Positions 33,135 through 44,147 of a stretch of 64,000 bases of DNA are shown piece after piece. The stretch covers positions 47,589,242-47,653,241 of the forward strand of contig NC_053037.3 in assembly GCF_002575655.3 (NCBI RefSeq). The letters run 5' to 3'. The notes under the pieces are model-generated. The model worked only from the letters and a program-made list of their open reading frames with translations, had not been told where the DNA came from and made no database searches. How positions within the stretch are numbered: the stretch's first letter is position 1; every line of letters starts with the position of its first letter. Made by a program: the position numbers and the translations under genes. This DNA is from Aegilops tauschii subsp. strangulata (Eukaryota; Streptophyta; Magnoliopsida; Poales; Poaceae).

Positions 33135-33640
33135 TCCGTGATCGAAGCCCCCTCCGGCAGGACGCCGGAAAAGGTCCCAAGATGGGATCTCACGGGTACG
33201 GAAGGTTGCGATGGTGGAAAAGAGTTTTTGTGGCTCTCCCTGATGGTTTTTGGGGTATAAGAGTATACATGGGCGAAAGAATTAGGTCAGGAGACGCACG
33301 AGGGGCCCACAAGGTAGGGGGAACACCCTACCCCCTGGACGCGCCTTCCACCCTTGTGGCCGCCTCGAGACTCCTCCGACTTCATCTCCAAGTCTCCTGG
33401 TTTGCTTCTGGTCCAAGAAATATCATCATGAAAGTTTTATTCCGTTTGGACTGCATTTGGTATTCCTTTTTTGCGAAACTCTAAAACAGGCAAAAAACAG
33501 AAACTGGCACTGGGCTCTAGGTTAATAGGTTAGTCCCAAAAATAATACAAAATAGCATATTAATGTATATAAAACATCCAAAACAGATAATATAATAGCA
33601 TGGAACAATAAAAAATTATAGTTACGTTGGAGACGTATCA
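33135..33640 (-). mobile_element. LARD 3' LTR, second part
   Basis: Continues the LTR after Gypsy-B and ends GTTGGAGACGTATCA at 33640, aligned with the end of the right LTR at 39141. Sequence just inside, read on the minus strand, is TTAACCTTGTGGATGCT, the expected polypurine tract position in degraded form. Confidence 0.85.
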
Positions 33641-36600
33641 AGCATCCACAAGGTTAATTCCTGCTCGTCCTCGAGTAGGTAAATGATAAAAACATAATTT
33701 TTTGATGTGGAATGCTACCTAACATATTTATCCATGTAATTCTCTTTATTGTGGCATGAATGTTCGGATCCGAAAGATTCAAAACAAAAGTTTAATATTG
33801 ACATAAAAACAATAATACTTCAAGCATACTAACAGGGCAATTATGTCTTCTCAAAATAACATGGCCATAGAAAGCTTATCCCTAAAAAATCATATAGTCT
33901 GGCTATGCTCCATCTTCATCACACAAAATATTCAAATCTTGCACAACCCCGGTTTTTGCCAAGCAATTGTTTCATACTTTAGTATTCTCAAACTTTTTCA
34001 ACTTTCACGCAATACATGAGCGTGAGCCATGGACATAGCACTATAGGTGGAATAGAATGGTGGTTGCGGAGAAGACAAAAAGAGGGAGATAGTCTCACAT
34101 CAACTAGGCGTATCAATGGGCTATGGAGATGCTCATTAATAGATACCAATGCGAGTGAGTAGGGATTGCCATGCAACGGATGCACTAGATCTATAAGTGT
34201 ATGAAAGCTCAAAAAGAAAGTAAGTGGGTGTGCATCCAACTTGCTTGCTCATGAAGACCTAGGGCGATTTTAGGAAGCCCATCGTTGGAACATACAAGCC
34301 AATTTCTATAATGAAAAATTCCCACTAGTATATGAAAGTGAAAAAATAGGAGACTCTCGATCATGAAGATCATGGTGCTACTTTGAAGCACAAGTGTGGA
34401 AAGAGGATAGTAACTTTGTCCCTTCTCTCTTTTTTTCTCTTTTTGTTCTCTTTTATTTTTCTTCATTTTTTTCCTTTTTTTCTTTGGCTTCTTTGGCCTC
34501 TTTTTTAGTTTGGCTTCTTTGGCCTTTTTTTTATTTCCTCACATGGGACAATGTTCTAATAATGATGATCATAACACTTCTATTTACTTAAAACTCAATA
34601 ATTTACAACTCGATGCTTAGAACAAAAATATGACTCTATGTGAATGCCTCCGGTGGTGTGCCGGGATGTGCAATGAATCAAGAGTGACATGTATGAAAGA
34701 ATTATGAAGGGTGGTTTTCCCGCAAATACAATGTCAACTACATTATCATGCAAAGCAATATGACAATGATGAAACGTGTCATAATAAACGGAACGGTGGA
34801 AAGTTGCATGGCAATATATCTCGGAATGGCTATGCAAATGCCATAATAGGTAGGTATGGTGGCTGTTTTGAGGAAGGTATATGGTGGGTGTATGGTACCG
34901 GTGAAAGTTGCGCGGCACAAGAAAGGCTAGCAATTGTGGAAGGGTGAGAGTGCGTATAATCCATAGACTCAACATTAGTCATAAAGAACTCACATACTTA
35001 TTGCAAAAATCTATTAGTCATTGAAACCAAGCACTATGCACATGCTCCTAGGGGAAGAGTTGGTAGCAATTAACAATCGCGCGATCCCGACCTCCACACA
35101 AAAGATGACAATCAAAAAATACTTCATGCTCCAAGTTCGTTACATAACGGTTCCCATACGTGCATGCTACGGGACTCACAAAACTCAACATAAGTATTTC
35201 TCAAATTCACAATTACTCCACTAGCATAACTCTAATATCACCATCTTCATATCTCAAAACAATCATAAAGAATGTAACTTCTCATAGTATTCAATGCACT
35301 TTATATGAAAGTTTTTATTATATCCTTCTTGGATGCCTATCATATTAGGACTTAATTTATAACAGAAGCAAATTACGATGCTGTTCTAAAAGACTCTCAA
35401 AATAATATAAGTGAAGCATGAGAGTTCATCAGTTTCTATAAAATAAAGCCACCGCCCTGTTCTAAAAATATATAAGTGAAGTACTATAGCAATATTGCCT
35501 AGCTCAAAAGATATAAGTGAAGCACATAAGTATTATAATAAATCACGACTCATTCGTGTCTCTCCCAAAAGGTGTGTACAGCGAGGATGATTGTGGTAAA
35601 CTAAAAAGCATAGATTCAAATCATACAAGACGCTCCAAGAAAAACACATATCATGTGGTGAATAAAAATATAGCCTCAAGTAAAGTTACCGATAGACGAA
35701 GACGATAGAGGGGATGCCTTCCGGGGCATCCCAAAGATTAGGCTTTTTGATGTCCTTGAATATTACCTTCGGGTGCCTTGGGAATCCCCAAGATTAGGCT
35801 CTTGCCACTCCTTATTCCATAGTCCATCAAATCCTTACCCAAAACTTGAAAACTTCACAACACAAAACTCAACAGAAAATCTCATAAGCTCTGTTGGTAT
35901 AAGAAAATAAATCACCACTTGAAGGTACTGTTGCAAACTCATTCTTTATTTATATTGGTGTAATATCTACTGTATTCCAACTTTTCCATGGTTCATACCC
36001 CCCGATACTACCCATAGATTCATCAAACTAAGCAAACAACACATAGAAAACAGAATCTGTAAAAAACAGAACAGTCTGTACCAATCTGTAACTCTTGAAT
36101 ACTTCTGTAACTCCACAAATTATGAAAAATTAGGACAACCTGAGAAATTTGTGCACCAATCTGGAGCAAAAATAATCAGATCAAAATCACATTGCAATAA
36201 AATCCTGGAAATTATTTACTGGGCGCAAAAGTTTTTGTTTTTCAGCAGGATCAACACAACTATCACCGTAAGCTATCCTAAAGGTATAACTTGGCACAAA
36301 CACTGATTAAAAGACAAAACCACATCTAACCCTAGGCTAGATGAATTATTTATTACTAAACAGGAACAAAAAGTAAAGAAAATAAAATAAAATTGGGTTG
36401 CCTCCCAACAAGCGCTATTGTTTAACGCCCTTAGCTAGGCATAAAACACGAATAGATCTAGGTATTGTCATAGTAATGATAAGGCAAATCTCAAAAGCTC
36501 GTCTCATATTCTCTACATTCAGTAGCAAGTTTTCTTTGGGGCAAGCAAAATTAATCTATAGGGCTAAATTTAATGGGATAAAAATCCCCAAGATCAAGCT

Positions 36601-36664
36601 CGGGAGGAATTGATTCCTCCTTTGGCCCTTTATATTGTATAACCAACTAGTCATTGTAAGCGTT
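33641..36664. other. LARD internal region, noncoding part
   Basis: About 3 kb of AT-rich sequence with stops in all frames and no recognisable protein. It includes a long T-rich tract at about 34425-34545 and phrases common in grass LARD interiors, such as GGGTTGCCTCCCAACAAGCG near 36395. I see no gag, RT or integrase. Confidence 0.6.
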
Positions 36665-37309
36665 CTATTGGCAAAAAGTCATGAGCTTTTGTTCAAGAGA
36701 GAAACCCAACCCGTTGTTTTGAATAGCCAAATCATCATTAAGCTCAGAAATCCTATCAACTAAAACATTGGTAGGGACCCTCTTTCTTAAATTTTCATTA
36801 TAAGCAACATGATCTAGGGATTGTAAACGCATTATGTCCTCTTGGTTAAAGAGAATTGCCTCTAAGGGAGGACGACTACCATCTACCTTGTAATGCGAAA
36901 TTTTTTTACTAGCTTCTTTTATTATAAATCTACACTCATAAGCTAGGAAGATGGTAGCTGCGTGCTTAACAGAAGTATGCTCAATATTAGAAAACTCTAG
37001 AAAACTCCTTTGTATGGATGGATGCATGTGAACAAATTATCTTTCAAGCTCAACCACGAGCAATGATATAGCATCCGCAAGACTACTAGTTTTGTGGAGA
37101 ATAGATCCACCCATCGTGGGTAACGCACCGGCACAATTAAAGAAATCTTGAATAACCCCTTTTCCAATAATATTGCCGCTACCAATGCGAAGCTTTTTAG
37201 TGTGCAAAATATTATATTCTTCATGACGATTATTATTAGAAAAATCATCAAAGTTTCCCTCATTGTTATCACTATACTTTTTTGCAATAACCTCTTCAGA
37301 TTCAAACAT
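36665..37309 (-). pseudogene. LARD-encoded ORF of unknown function
   Basis: A minus-strand frame of about 215 codons begins MFESEEVIAKKYSDNNEGNF at 37309, about 235 bp inside the primer-binding site, where gag would normally start. It runs to a stop at 36665 with only one internal stop (TAA at 37037). The product is helix-rich and has no zinc knuckle, protease or RT motif. Segments such as SGNIIGKGVIQDFFNCAGAL and LEAILFNQEDIMRLQSLDHV look structured rather than random. It may be a diverged gag-like protein or an element-specific protein. I do not recognise a family. Confidence 0.5.
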
Positions 37310-37514
37310 GATGGCAACAAAACCAATCTAACAATCTAGCAAACTGAATGCAAACGAAAAAGACGAACGGAAGAGGGGCGAAGAAAAGGCAAAAAAATTC
37401 GAAAATTGTATTAGAAGTGGGGGAGAGGAAAATGAGAGGCGAATTGCAAATAATGTAATGCAAGAGATGAGAGTTTATGATGGGTACTTGGTATGGCTTG
37501 ATTTGGCGTAGATC

Positions 37515-37543
37515 TGCCCGGCAACGGCGCCCGAAATTCTTCC
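37515..37543 (-). other. Primer-binding site of the LARD
   Basis: The minus strand after the LTR reads GGAAGAATTTCGGGCGCCGT then TGCCGGG. The GGCGCCGTTGCCGGG core is the common tRNA-Asp-type primer-binding site of plant Gypsy elements. It sets the orientation of the element. Confidence 0.7.
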
Positions 37544-39141
37544 TGCTACCTCTTGAGCTTGCGTTGGTTTTTCCCTTGAAGAGGAAACGATGATGCAGCA
37601 AAGTAGAGTAAGTATTTACCTCAGTTCGAGAACCAAGGTATTAATCCAGTAGGAGACAACGCACAATTCACCGAATACCTGCACAAACAATCAAACAAAC
37701 TTGCACCCAATGTGATAAAGGGGTTGTCAATCCCTTCACGGCTACTTGCAGAAGTGAGATCTGATAGAGATAGATAAATGGTAAAGTAAATATTATTGGT
37801 GTTTTTGGTTTATAGATTGGAAAGTAAAAGATTGCAAAATAGTAGATCGGAAACTAGTATGATGGAAAAGAGAACTTATATGATGGAAAAGAGACCCGGG
37901 GGCCATATGTTTCACTAGTGGCTTCTCTGAAGATAGCAAATAATACGGTGGTGAACAAATTACTTCCGAGCAATGGATAGAAGAACGCATAATTGTGACG
38001 ATATCTAAGGCAATGATCATGAACATAGGCCTCACATCCATGTCAAGTAGACCGAAACGATTCTGCATCTACTACTATTACTCCACACATCGACCGCTAT
38101 CCAACATGCATCTAGAGTATTAAGTTCATAACAACGGAGTAACGCATCAAGTAAGATGACATGATGTAGAGGAATTAACTCAAGCAATATGATGAAAACC
38201 CCATCTTTTTATCCTCGATGGCAATAATACAATACGTGCCTTGATGCCCCGACTGTCACTGGGAAAGTACACCGCAAGATTGAACTCAAAGCTAAGCACT
38301 TCTCCCATTGCAAGAAATACCAATCTAGTAGGCCAAACTAAGCCGATAATTCGAAGAGAATTGCAAAGATATCAAATCATGCATATAAGAATTCAAAGAA
38401 GATTCAAATAACATTCATTGGTAATCTGATCATAAATCCACAATTCATCGGATCTCGGCAGACACACCGCAAAAAGAGTATTAATTACATCGACTAGATC
38501 TCCAAGAACATCGAGGAGAACATGATATTGAGAATCAAAGAGAGAGAAGAAGCCATCTAGCTACTAGCTATGGACCCGTAGGTCTGTGGTAAACTATCAC
38601 GCTTCATCGGAAGGGTAATGGTGTTGATGTAGAAGCCCTCCTTGATAGAACCCCCCTCCGGCAGGACGCCGGAAAAGGTCCCTAGATGGGATCTCACGGG
38701 TACAAAAGGTTGCGGCGGTGGAAAAGTGTTTTCGTGGCTCTCCCTAATGGTTTTGGGGTATATGAGTATATATGTGCAAAAGAATTAGGTCAGGAGACCC
38801 ACGAGGGGCCCACAAGGTAGGGGCGCGCCCTACCCCCTGGGCGCAGCCTCCACCCTTGTGGCCGCCTCGAGACTCCTCTGACTTCATCTCCAAGTCTCCT
38901 AGTTTGCTTCTGGTCCAAGAAAGATCATTGTGAAAGTTTTATTTCGTTTGGACTCCGTTTGGTATTCCTTTTCTGCAAAACTCTAAAACAGGCAAAAAAC
39001 AGAAACTGGCACTGGGCTCTAGGTTAATAGGTTAGTCCCAAAAATAATATTAAATAGCATATTAATGCATATAAAACATCCAAAATAGATAATATAATAG
39101 CATGGAACAATCAAAATTATAGATACGTTGGAGACGTATCA
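37544..39141 (-). mobile_element. LARD 5' LTR (1598 bp, intact)
   Basis: Plus-strand ends TGCTACCTCTTGAG and GAGACGTATCA. Read on the minus strand it starts TGATACGTCTCCAACGTATC, a start shared by several Triticeae LTR families. It is uninterrupted and serves as the reference for the split 3' LTR. Confidence 0.88.
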
Positions 39142-39700
39142 GTCCTAGAGGATTCCAGCCTCCACCTAGGCATATCAATAATATCAAAGGGTGTGAAAGT
39201 TTTTACAACTGCAAATAGTTCATGTCAACTATTCATGGTGGGTTCATCTATACATCTCCTAAAAGTCAATTGTATGGTATTGCCATCTCACACTTGGTCA
39301 AGGGAGGCATCTTGTTGATGGCAGATATCAAATAGATCCCAGAATCTAGTTTTCAAAGAACTCTCTCCAACCCAGACATCATGCCATAAGGCAAAAAATT
39401 TCCCATCTCCAGGAATCCAACTAATGAACTTCCTGGCAGCATCCAATGCCCATGTTAGGCTTTTCCAGAAAGGAGAGCCCAACCCAGGTTTCCCCCAATA
39501 GATATTGGGTTTATCAATAGCATATTTATAGCTAACAACTTTCTTCCAGTCATTATCTCTACCATCATGGAACCTTCTCCCCCATGAAGCAAGCATAGCC
39601 ATATAAAATCTCTAAGATTGGGAACCCCCAACCCTCCAAATTATTTTTTCCTAGAGATCAACCCCCAGTTAGCAAGGTGGTATTTATGAACATCTCCCAT
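39142..39700 (-). pseudogene. LINE ORF2 fragment upstream of zf-RVT
   Basis: Minus-strand frames read FGGLGVPNLRDF, then (frame change near 39605) MAMLASWGRRFHDGRDNDWK, then KPGLGSPFWKSLTWALDAAR and FALWHDVWVGESSLKTRFWDLF. This is the characteristic region between the reverse transcriptase and zf-RVT of plant LINEs (WG.G.SFW, G.G....W.D.W.G). It is the N-terminal half of the same LINE whose C-terminal part is at 18264-18624. The 5' part of the LINE (endonuclease, RT core) is absent beyond 39700. Confidence 0.8.
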
Positions 39701-39939
39701 CACTGATACGCCTCGGTGCTATACAAATGGTTTTTAACCCCTTTCCACGACGGCATTCGGAACCGTCACCTAGTGAGTGTGGGCGATAGGGGGGTCCTTC
39801 CCACACGACCCAGAAACCGTCGGGGATATGCCCTCCTGGCACACACGCTCGGCAAAATGAGGTCGTGTGCGACCGGCGAGCGAGGAAATACGGTTGTACG
39901 TACAGTAGTGCTAAAAAATACAATTATACAAGCGAAATC

Positions 39940-40330
39940 GTTTTCGGTCATAAGTACATCCCACACAGTCAGTCCCCGCTAAACGTTTCCATTTGTATAT
40001 ACATCCCACACAGTCGCTGCAAGGAAAACGTTTCCGTTTGTAGGTACATCACACACAATTTTCCCCGTTAAATCGTTTGTGATGGCGTTCCCATCGCACA
40101 CAATATTAATAATTTTATCGTTTGCGTTATTGAATGCATCACACATGGTGCATAGAAGAAACTGTGTGGCAAAGGCTATCCATCACACACAACTTTTATG
40201 CGGTAAACGTTTGCGCAAGGTGGCCTAACGCAAACAGTTTGGAAGACAATGTCGTGTGTGATTGCTCATCGATCCCACACAGTTTATTCCTAGAAACTGT
40301 GTGCGTTGCCTTAGGTCATCGCCCATGGTA
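39940..40330. repeat. CACTA-2 left subterminal repeats
   Basis: Repeated AAACGTTT(C/G)C and CATC(C/A)CACACA(G/A) words occur every 30-60 bp, in both orientations. The inverse words (CGTTTGTGATG, CATCGCACAC) recur on the right side near 42690-42740. This is the pattern of transposase-accessory binding sites in CACTA ends. Confidence 0.65.
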
Positions 40331-40586
40331 TTTTGTCAATAGCCGTTTGCAATAACAAAACCAATTAGCAGGCTAATTGCCCTATTATTAATAATCCATT
40401 TACTAGTATAATTGACATTCATATTAAACACATAATATATTTATTCCCATATTAAGGAAGCAGGATTTCATAATTGAAATACATCAGAGTACAACATGAT
40501 ATAGCCTCAGCACTCGCCTACCCCATTACACAACTGCACCATCACCAAGTTTCACATGTAACATCTAGAACCTTTCGAAATTAGCA

Positions 40587-41036
40587 TCATAGACGGTACA
40601 TAGACAGATGTATCTCATCGGGAAAACTGCTGAAGCGGAAGGCGAATATTGAGCCTTCATTGATGTTGAAGGTCTTTGCAACTTTAGGCCAGTGCCTGTG
40701 GATGATTGACCGTCCATCCTTCGTCCTCTTGAGGAACACTTCAATATTGAACCGTGGGTGTTGTATGAATACCTTCCTCGCCTCCTGTCCATACAGGTGG
40801 TTTGAGAGGTAATCATCAGTGAACTGTTTTGGAAAGGCCTGAAAACAAGGATGTGCATAAATACCTTCTCTATATTGGAAATGGGGCAGAGGAATAAAAA
40901 AGACAAGGTATAATAGTTAGAACCATCCTGTAGTGAACTGATGTCTTCTTCATTGTGCAGACAAAGATCTTGTTGTTTTTTGTCGCTAATTTCTTTATCC
41001 TAACAATCTTTCTGAGTTTCTTGACTTGACTGATAT
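40587..41036 (-). pseudogene. B3 DNA-binding domain gene fragment inside CACTA-2
   Basis: On the minus strand, exon A (about 41036-40924) encodes KKLRKIVRIKKLATKNNKIF then VCTMKKTSVHYRM. An 85-bp GT-AG intron (40923-40839) joins it in frame to exon B (40838-40587), which encodes AFPKQFTDDYLSNHLYG, VFIQHPRFNIEVFLKRTKDG, HWPKVAKTFNINEGSIFAF and HLSMYRL before a TGA. The pattern (KIF..TMKK, lPkqFt.dYL, eVfLKR.kDGR, W.k.....i.eGs...F.F, iHLS.YRL) is that of a plant B3 domain, a sequence-specific DNA-binding fold. No N-terminal exons were identified. It is probably a host gene piece captured by the transposon, or possibly an element protein. No stop falls inside the joined exons. Confidence 0.6.
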
Positions 41037-41381
41037 TCATGGACAACTCATTTCCCCATATGCAAAAAGGGTCGAACAGTGGGTCAAAACCTCTGACAGT
41101 AGGACCTACATGTGCAAGACCAAATTGTTTAAAATCTATGTATTAGAATGGTTCCTGCAATTGCACAATAATGTGCTATTAGACAAAGGACCATGCATGT
41201 GCAAACCTCGATTGTAAACCTCAGTGCTTCCCATTGCTTCCCTGCAACACATATAAGGTAGTTAGTGATCAGGTTAAGTGAGGGTCCGCATGCTATTAGT
41301 AAAATATGTTGATGAAAAATAAGCACATTGCAGATTCATCAGATTAATTCAAGCCACATGGAAAACCCATTTATCCAAACC

Positions 41382-42070
41382 AAGCATCATTAAGAACTAG
41401 GAAATATAGCAATTCTATATGTTTCCCATCTATTAAGTGCAGCCAAATTCGATTATTCCTCACATGCACAACAATACAAAATTCTACCCACGACAATTGG
41501 ACACTGCATTGTAGAATTGAACCAAGCAGTTAACTAAACACCACAACAAATGAACCAAACATTAACTGAGCACCACATTGCACAATATAACATACTCCTA
41601 ATAGAAGACCAGATAGTTAACCAAACCAAGCATGCTTAACAACTTGGAAATATAGCAATCGTATTTGTCTCTCATGTATTTAGTATAGCCAAATTCAATT
41701 TATTTCTCACATGGTATATAATAACAGAATGCACCCACAACAATTGAACATCGCATTGTAGAATGGAACCAAACAGTTAACTAAACACCACAACAAATGA
41801 ACCAAACGTTAACTAAGCACCACATTGCACAATATATAACATACTAGAAGATCAAACAGTTAACCAAACCAAACATGCTTGACAACTTGGAAATATAGCA
41901 ATTGGATTTGTTTCTCATGTATTTTGTAAAGAAAAAATCGATTTATTTTTCACATGGAAGACTACAAAATTCTTGCAAAATTGAACCAAACAGTTAACTG
42001 AACACGACAACTAATTAACCAAACAGTTAATAAGTGAGCACCACATTGCACGAAATATACTAGAGCAACA
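41382..42070. repeat. Tandem repeat, about 245 bp x 2.8 copies
   Basis: Copies begin at 41382, 41628 and 41871 with AAGCAT/AAACAT followed by TTAA(G/C)AAC and GGAAATATAGCAAT. Each includes a smaller internal repeat, CAGTTAACTAAACACCACAA. The third copy is shorter and more diverged. The array is noncoding and AT-rich, inside CACTA-2. Confidence 0.75.
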
Positions 42071-42172
42071 GATTGCATGGTAAAAGTAGATAGCACAATT
42101 CACTAGAATTTGTTAAGGAAAGGCAGGAGCAGCACAGGCAACGGGTAAACCGAGCATGCTTAACCGGCATAG

Positions 42173-42661
42173 CTAGCAAATGGCAAGGTGCTCCTCCAAG
42201 ATCTGGGGGTCGGCACGAATGGCAGCCATCGCGACCTCATCCGCGCATGCGGCCGCGATTTGCATCTCCGCTGCCAAATGCTCCTTGAGATCCTGGCTAT
42301 ACTGCATGCACCATGGCTTAGGGTGGCGCTTATTTGGTGGAGGGGTCAGTGATTTGGGTGGAAGGTGTCGCACTTCCGCCGGCGGTCGGGGCATGTGCGA
42401 TGTGGAAGGAGGAGGAGGATGGGGTCGGGTGTGGATTACCTGCCTGGATAGGCGAGGCCAAGCAGCGTGAACGAGGGACGCCGGCGAGGGGGCGGCCCTG
42501 CAAGCAAGGAGTGAAGGTTTCAACTTGGAAAGGAAGGCGGAAACATGGGAAATGTGGCTTTTGGTAAGGGGGAGGGGGCGGGGAGGTAGATATTTTCGCG
42601 GAAGTCGAAAATTTGGAATTGCTTCAGCAAAAAAACTGGTGCGCAAAGTGTCATCAGACAC
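42173..42661 (-). CDS. Possible short ORF in CACTA-2, function unknown
   Basis: A 162-codon minus-strand frame. The first part is Pro/Ser-rich and low in complexity. The last 50 residues (MQYSQDLKEHLAAEMQIAAA, MAAIRADPQILEEHLAIC) look helical and more gene-like. The Pro-rich middle contains a possible intron (GTAATC near 42440 to AATAAG near 42330), so the true product may be shorter. There are no recognised domains. Confidence 0.3.
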   Translation of the reverse strand: MSDDTLRTSFFAEAIPNFRLPRKYLPPRPLPLTKSHISHVSAFLSKLKPSLLACRAAPSPASLVHAAWPRLSRQVIHTRPHPPPPSTSHMPRPPAEVRHLPPKSLTPPPNKRHPKPWCMQYSQDLKEHLAAEMQIAAACADEVAMAAIRADPQILEEHLAIC

Positions 42662-42942
42662 GGTCCCTTATTCGGAACTATGTACGATATGTGAACATCA
42701 CAAACGATTCAGATAGCTTAACCCGTGTGCGATGATTTTGAACGTCAAAAATTTTGGTTCCAATTTCCCTGGTTACAGTGCTCATCCACGTCATTGCATA
42801 ATTTGGGTACACAAAGGATACTACAGCACACCTACACTTCTTAGTCGAGCAAGTTCAACAATTAAATAGAGCTAGCTGGCCTAAACATTACTTTAACAAA
42901 TTAAAGACCGGCGCTCTTAATTAAACAAAACAAAGACTACTA

Positions 42943-44042
42943 CTACGACTGGTGCTCGTCGATCTCCACCGCCTCCTCCATGTCCAGCTCGCGCCCGACG
43001 ATCGACAGGCAAAGGGGCTCAATGGCATCCATCGCACCATACTCGACAAGCATCTCACCATCCGCGTCCACCATCTCTTTGGAAAAGGCCACCACGAGCT
43101 GGGCGTGGGCAGCCGCCATCTGGGCTTTGGCGGGCTCCCTCGTGGCAAGGTATGCCGCGCAGGAACGGACGACTGCTCGAACACTCTCCGCGATTGCCAA
43201 CTCTTCGGTCATGGGTTGCCAACCGTTGTCGGAGCAGCTTCTTTCGATTTGTGTTGTGACCGTCACGAGCTGGGCATGGGCGGCCTCGATATGGTCCTGG
43301 GCGGCCTCCATCAGGGCTAAGGCCGCCGCTGCGGAACGAATAGTTGTTGTGCCGCTCTCACCAGTTGCTACCTCGAGGCAGATGTTGCTGCCGCCGCCTG
43401 AGAAGCAACAGCGGCCGTTTGGGCTGCCTTGGTCGCCCGGTCGCAGATTCCGGTCGCCCTCATGAAGCTTGTTAGCGCGCGCCTGGCAGCTGCGGTCACG
43501 CTTGTCGGTGTCAAAACCGGTAGATCTCGGGTAGGGGGGCCCAAGCTATGCATCTAAGGATCAATGCTAACAGGAGGCCAGGGGACACGATGTTTACCCA
43601 GGTTCAGGTCCTCTCAATGGAGGTAAAACCCTACTCCTGCTTGATTATGATTATCGAGTATGAAGATTACAAGAGTTGATCTACCTCGAGATCATGATGG
43701 CTCGCCCTAGATGTCTAGCCTATGAGGATTCCGATGATGGCAGAAGTTGCCCTCTACGGACTAACCCCTCCAGTTTATATACACACCGGAGGGGGTCTAT
43801 GGATTGTACAAAGTCGGTTTATCAGGGAAGGAAACCTCTGGACTCTATTCTTGCTGTCCACATGTTGAGAGGTCCCATCCGGACACGGTAGATGATCTTC
43901 GACGTGATCCTGTGCGGCCCATGCAACCCGGCCCAAACTCCTAGGCCGGACATCTGAGGACCCCCAAATCCAGGACTCCCTCAGCGCTCTCGCCGGAGTG
44001 GGCCGCCGAAGTTGACCTCGGGACGCGGGTCCACTTCCCCAT
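42943..44042 (-). pseudogene. Ala-rich helical gene remnant split by a solo LTR
   Basis: ATG at 44042-44040 gives MGKWTRVPRSTSAAHSGE and reaches the LTR at 43988. The same frame resumes at 43502 (VTAAARRALTSFMRATGICD) once the 481-bp LTR and one 5-bp target copy are discounted. Near 43370 a stop/frameshift moves the frame to one ending MEEAVEIDEHQS (stop at 42943). Two repeated segments read AAHAQLVTVTTQIERSC and AAAHAQLVVAFSKEM, each followed by a negatively charged helix, suggesting an internally duplicated helical protein of about 340 residues. I recognise no family. It could be a host gene or a transposon-borne accessory gene. Confidence 0.5.
43503..43983 (-). mobile_element. Solo LTR of the Gypsy-C family (481 bp)
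   Basis: Plus-strand ends TGTCGGTGTCAAAACC and CCAGGACTCCCTCA; on the minus strand it starts TGAGGGAGTCCTGG. Flanks ACGCT (43498-43502) and GCGCT (43984-43988) are a 5-bp target duplication with one transition. Neither side has a primer-binding site or polypurine tract. A minus-strand TATATAAA lies at about 43774-43781. The first 226 bp match the truncated LTR of Gypsy-C (52712-52937) with about 13 mismatches by hand count. Confidence 0.82.
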
Positions 44043-44147
44043 CGTTCACCGGCGACGATTGAATAGTGAAATGATATTTGGGGAGGGAGCTAGTGTGCTT
44101 GACACGCCGGCTGTGCACTGTAGCCCCTGGTTCCTCCTCACGTCCTC

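Larger units (their letters stand above)
18625..39141 (-). mobile_element. LARD-like long-LTR element without gag-pol, hosting Gypsy-B
   Basis: Left LTR 18625-19718 plus 33135-33640 (split by Gypsy-B); right LTR 37544-39141. Both read TGCTACCTCTTGAG...GGAGACGTATCA on the plus strand and are about 1600 bp when Gypsy-B and one copy of its target duplication are removed. The primer-binding site lies beside the right LTR, so the element is minus-oriented. The interior (33641-37543) contains only one interrupted ORF of about 215 codons. Flanks are ATCCC and GTCCT, a 5-bp target duplication with three matching bases; both mismatches are transitions. I do not assign a family name. Confidence 0.8.
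39701..42780. mobile_element. CACTA-2, non-autonomous CACTA-like transposon
   Basis: Bounded by CACTG at 39701 and CAGTG at 42776-42780. Both ends hold related subterminal motifs: TACATC(C/A)CACACA and CGTTTGTGATG...CATCGCACAC on the left (39950-40330), and their inverse on the right (about 42640-42740). No transposase is present. It carries a two-exon B3-domain gene fragment and a tandem repeat. No 3-bp target duplication was found (CAT on the left, CTC on the right), and the inverted repeats beyond CACTG are weak, so the boundaries are tentative. Confidence 0.55.

Noticed and set aside
34425..34591. Short plus-strand Phe/Ser-rich frame in the LARD
   Set aside because: Product of a T-rich low-complexity tract, with no support as a gene.
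39701..42780. CACTA-2 as a clean insertion into the LINE
   Set aside because: The LINE does not continue after 42780 and no 3-bp target duplication matches, so the simple insertion model is not supported.
43985..44060. Polypurine tract making 43503-43983 the 3' LTR of Gypsy-C
   Set aside because: The adjacent sequence is GC-rich and coding-like in frame with 43502, and a 5-bp target duplication flanks the LTR, so a solo LTR explains it better.
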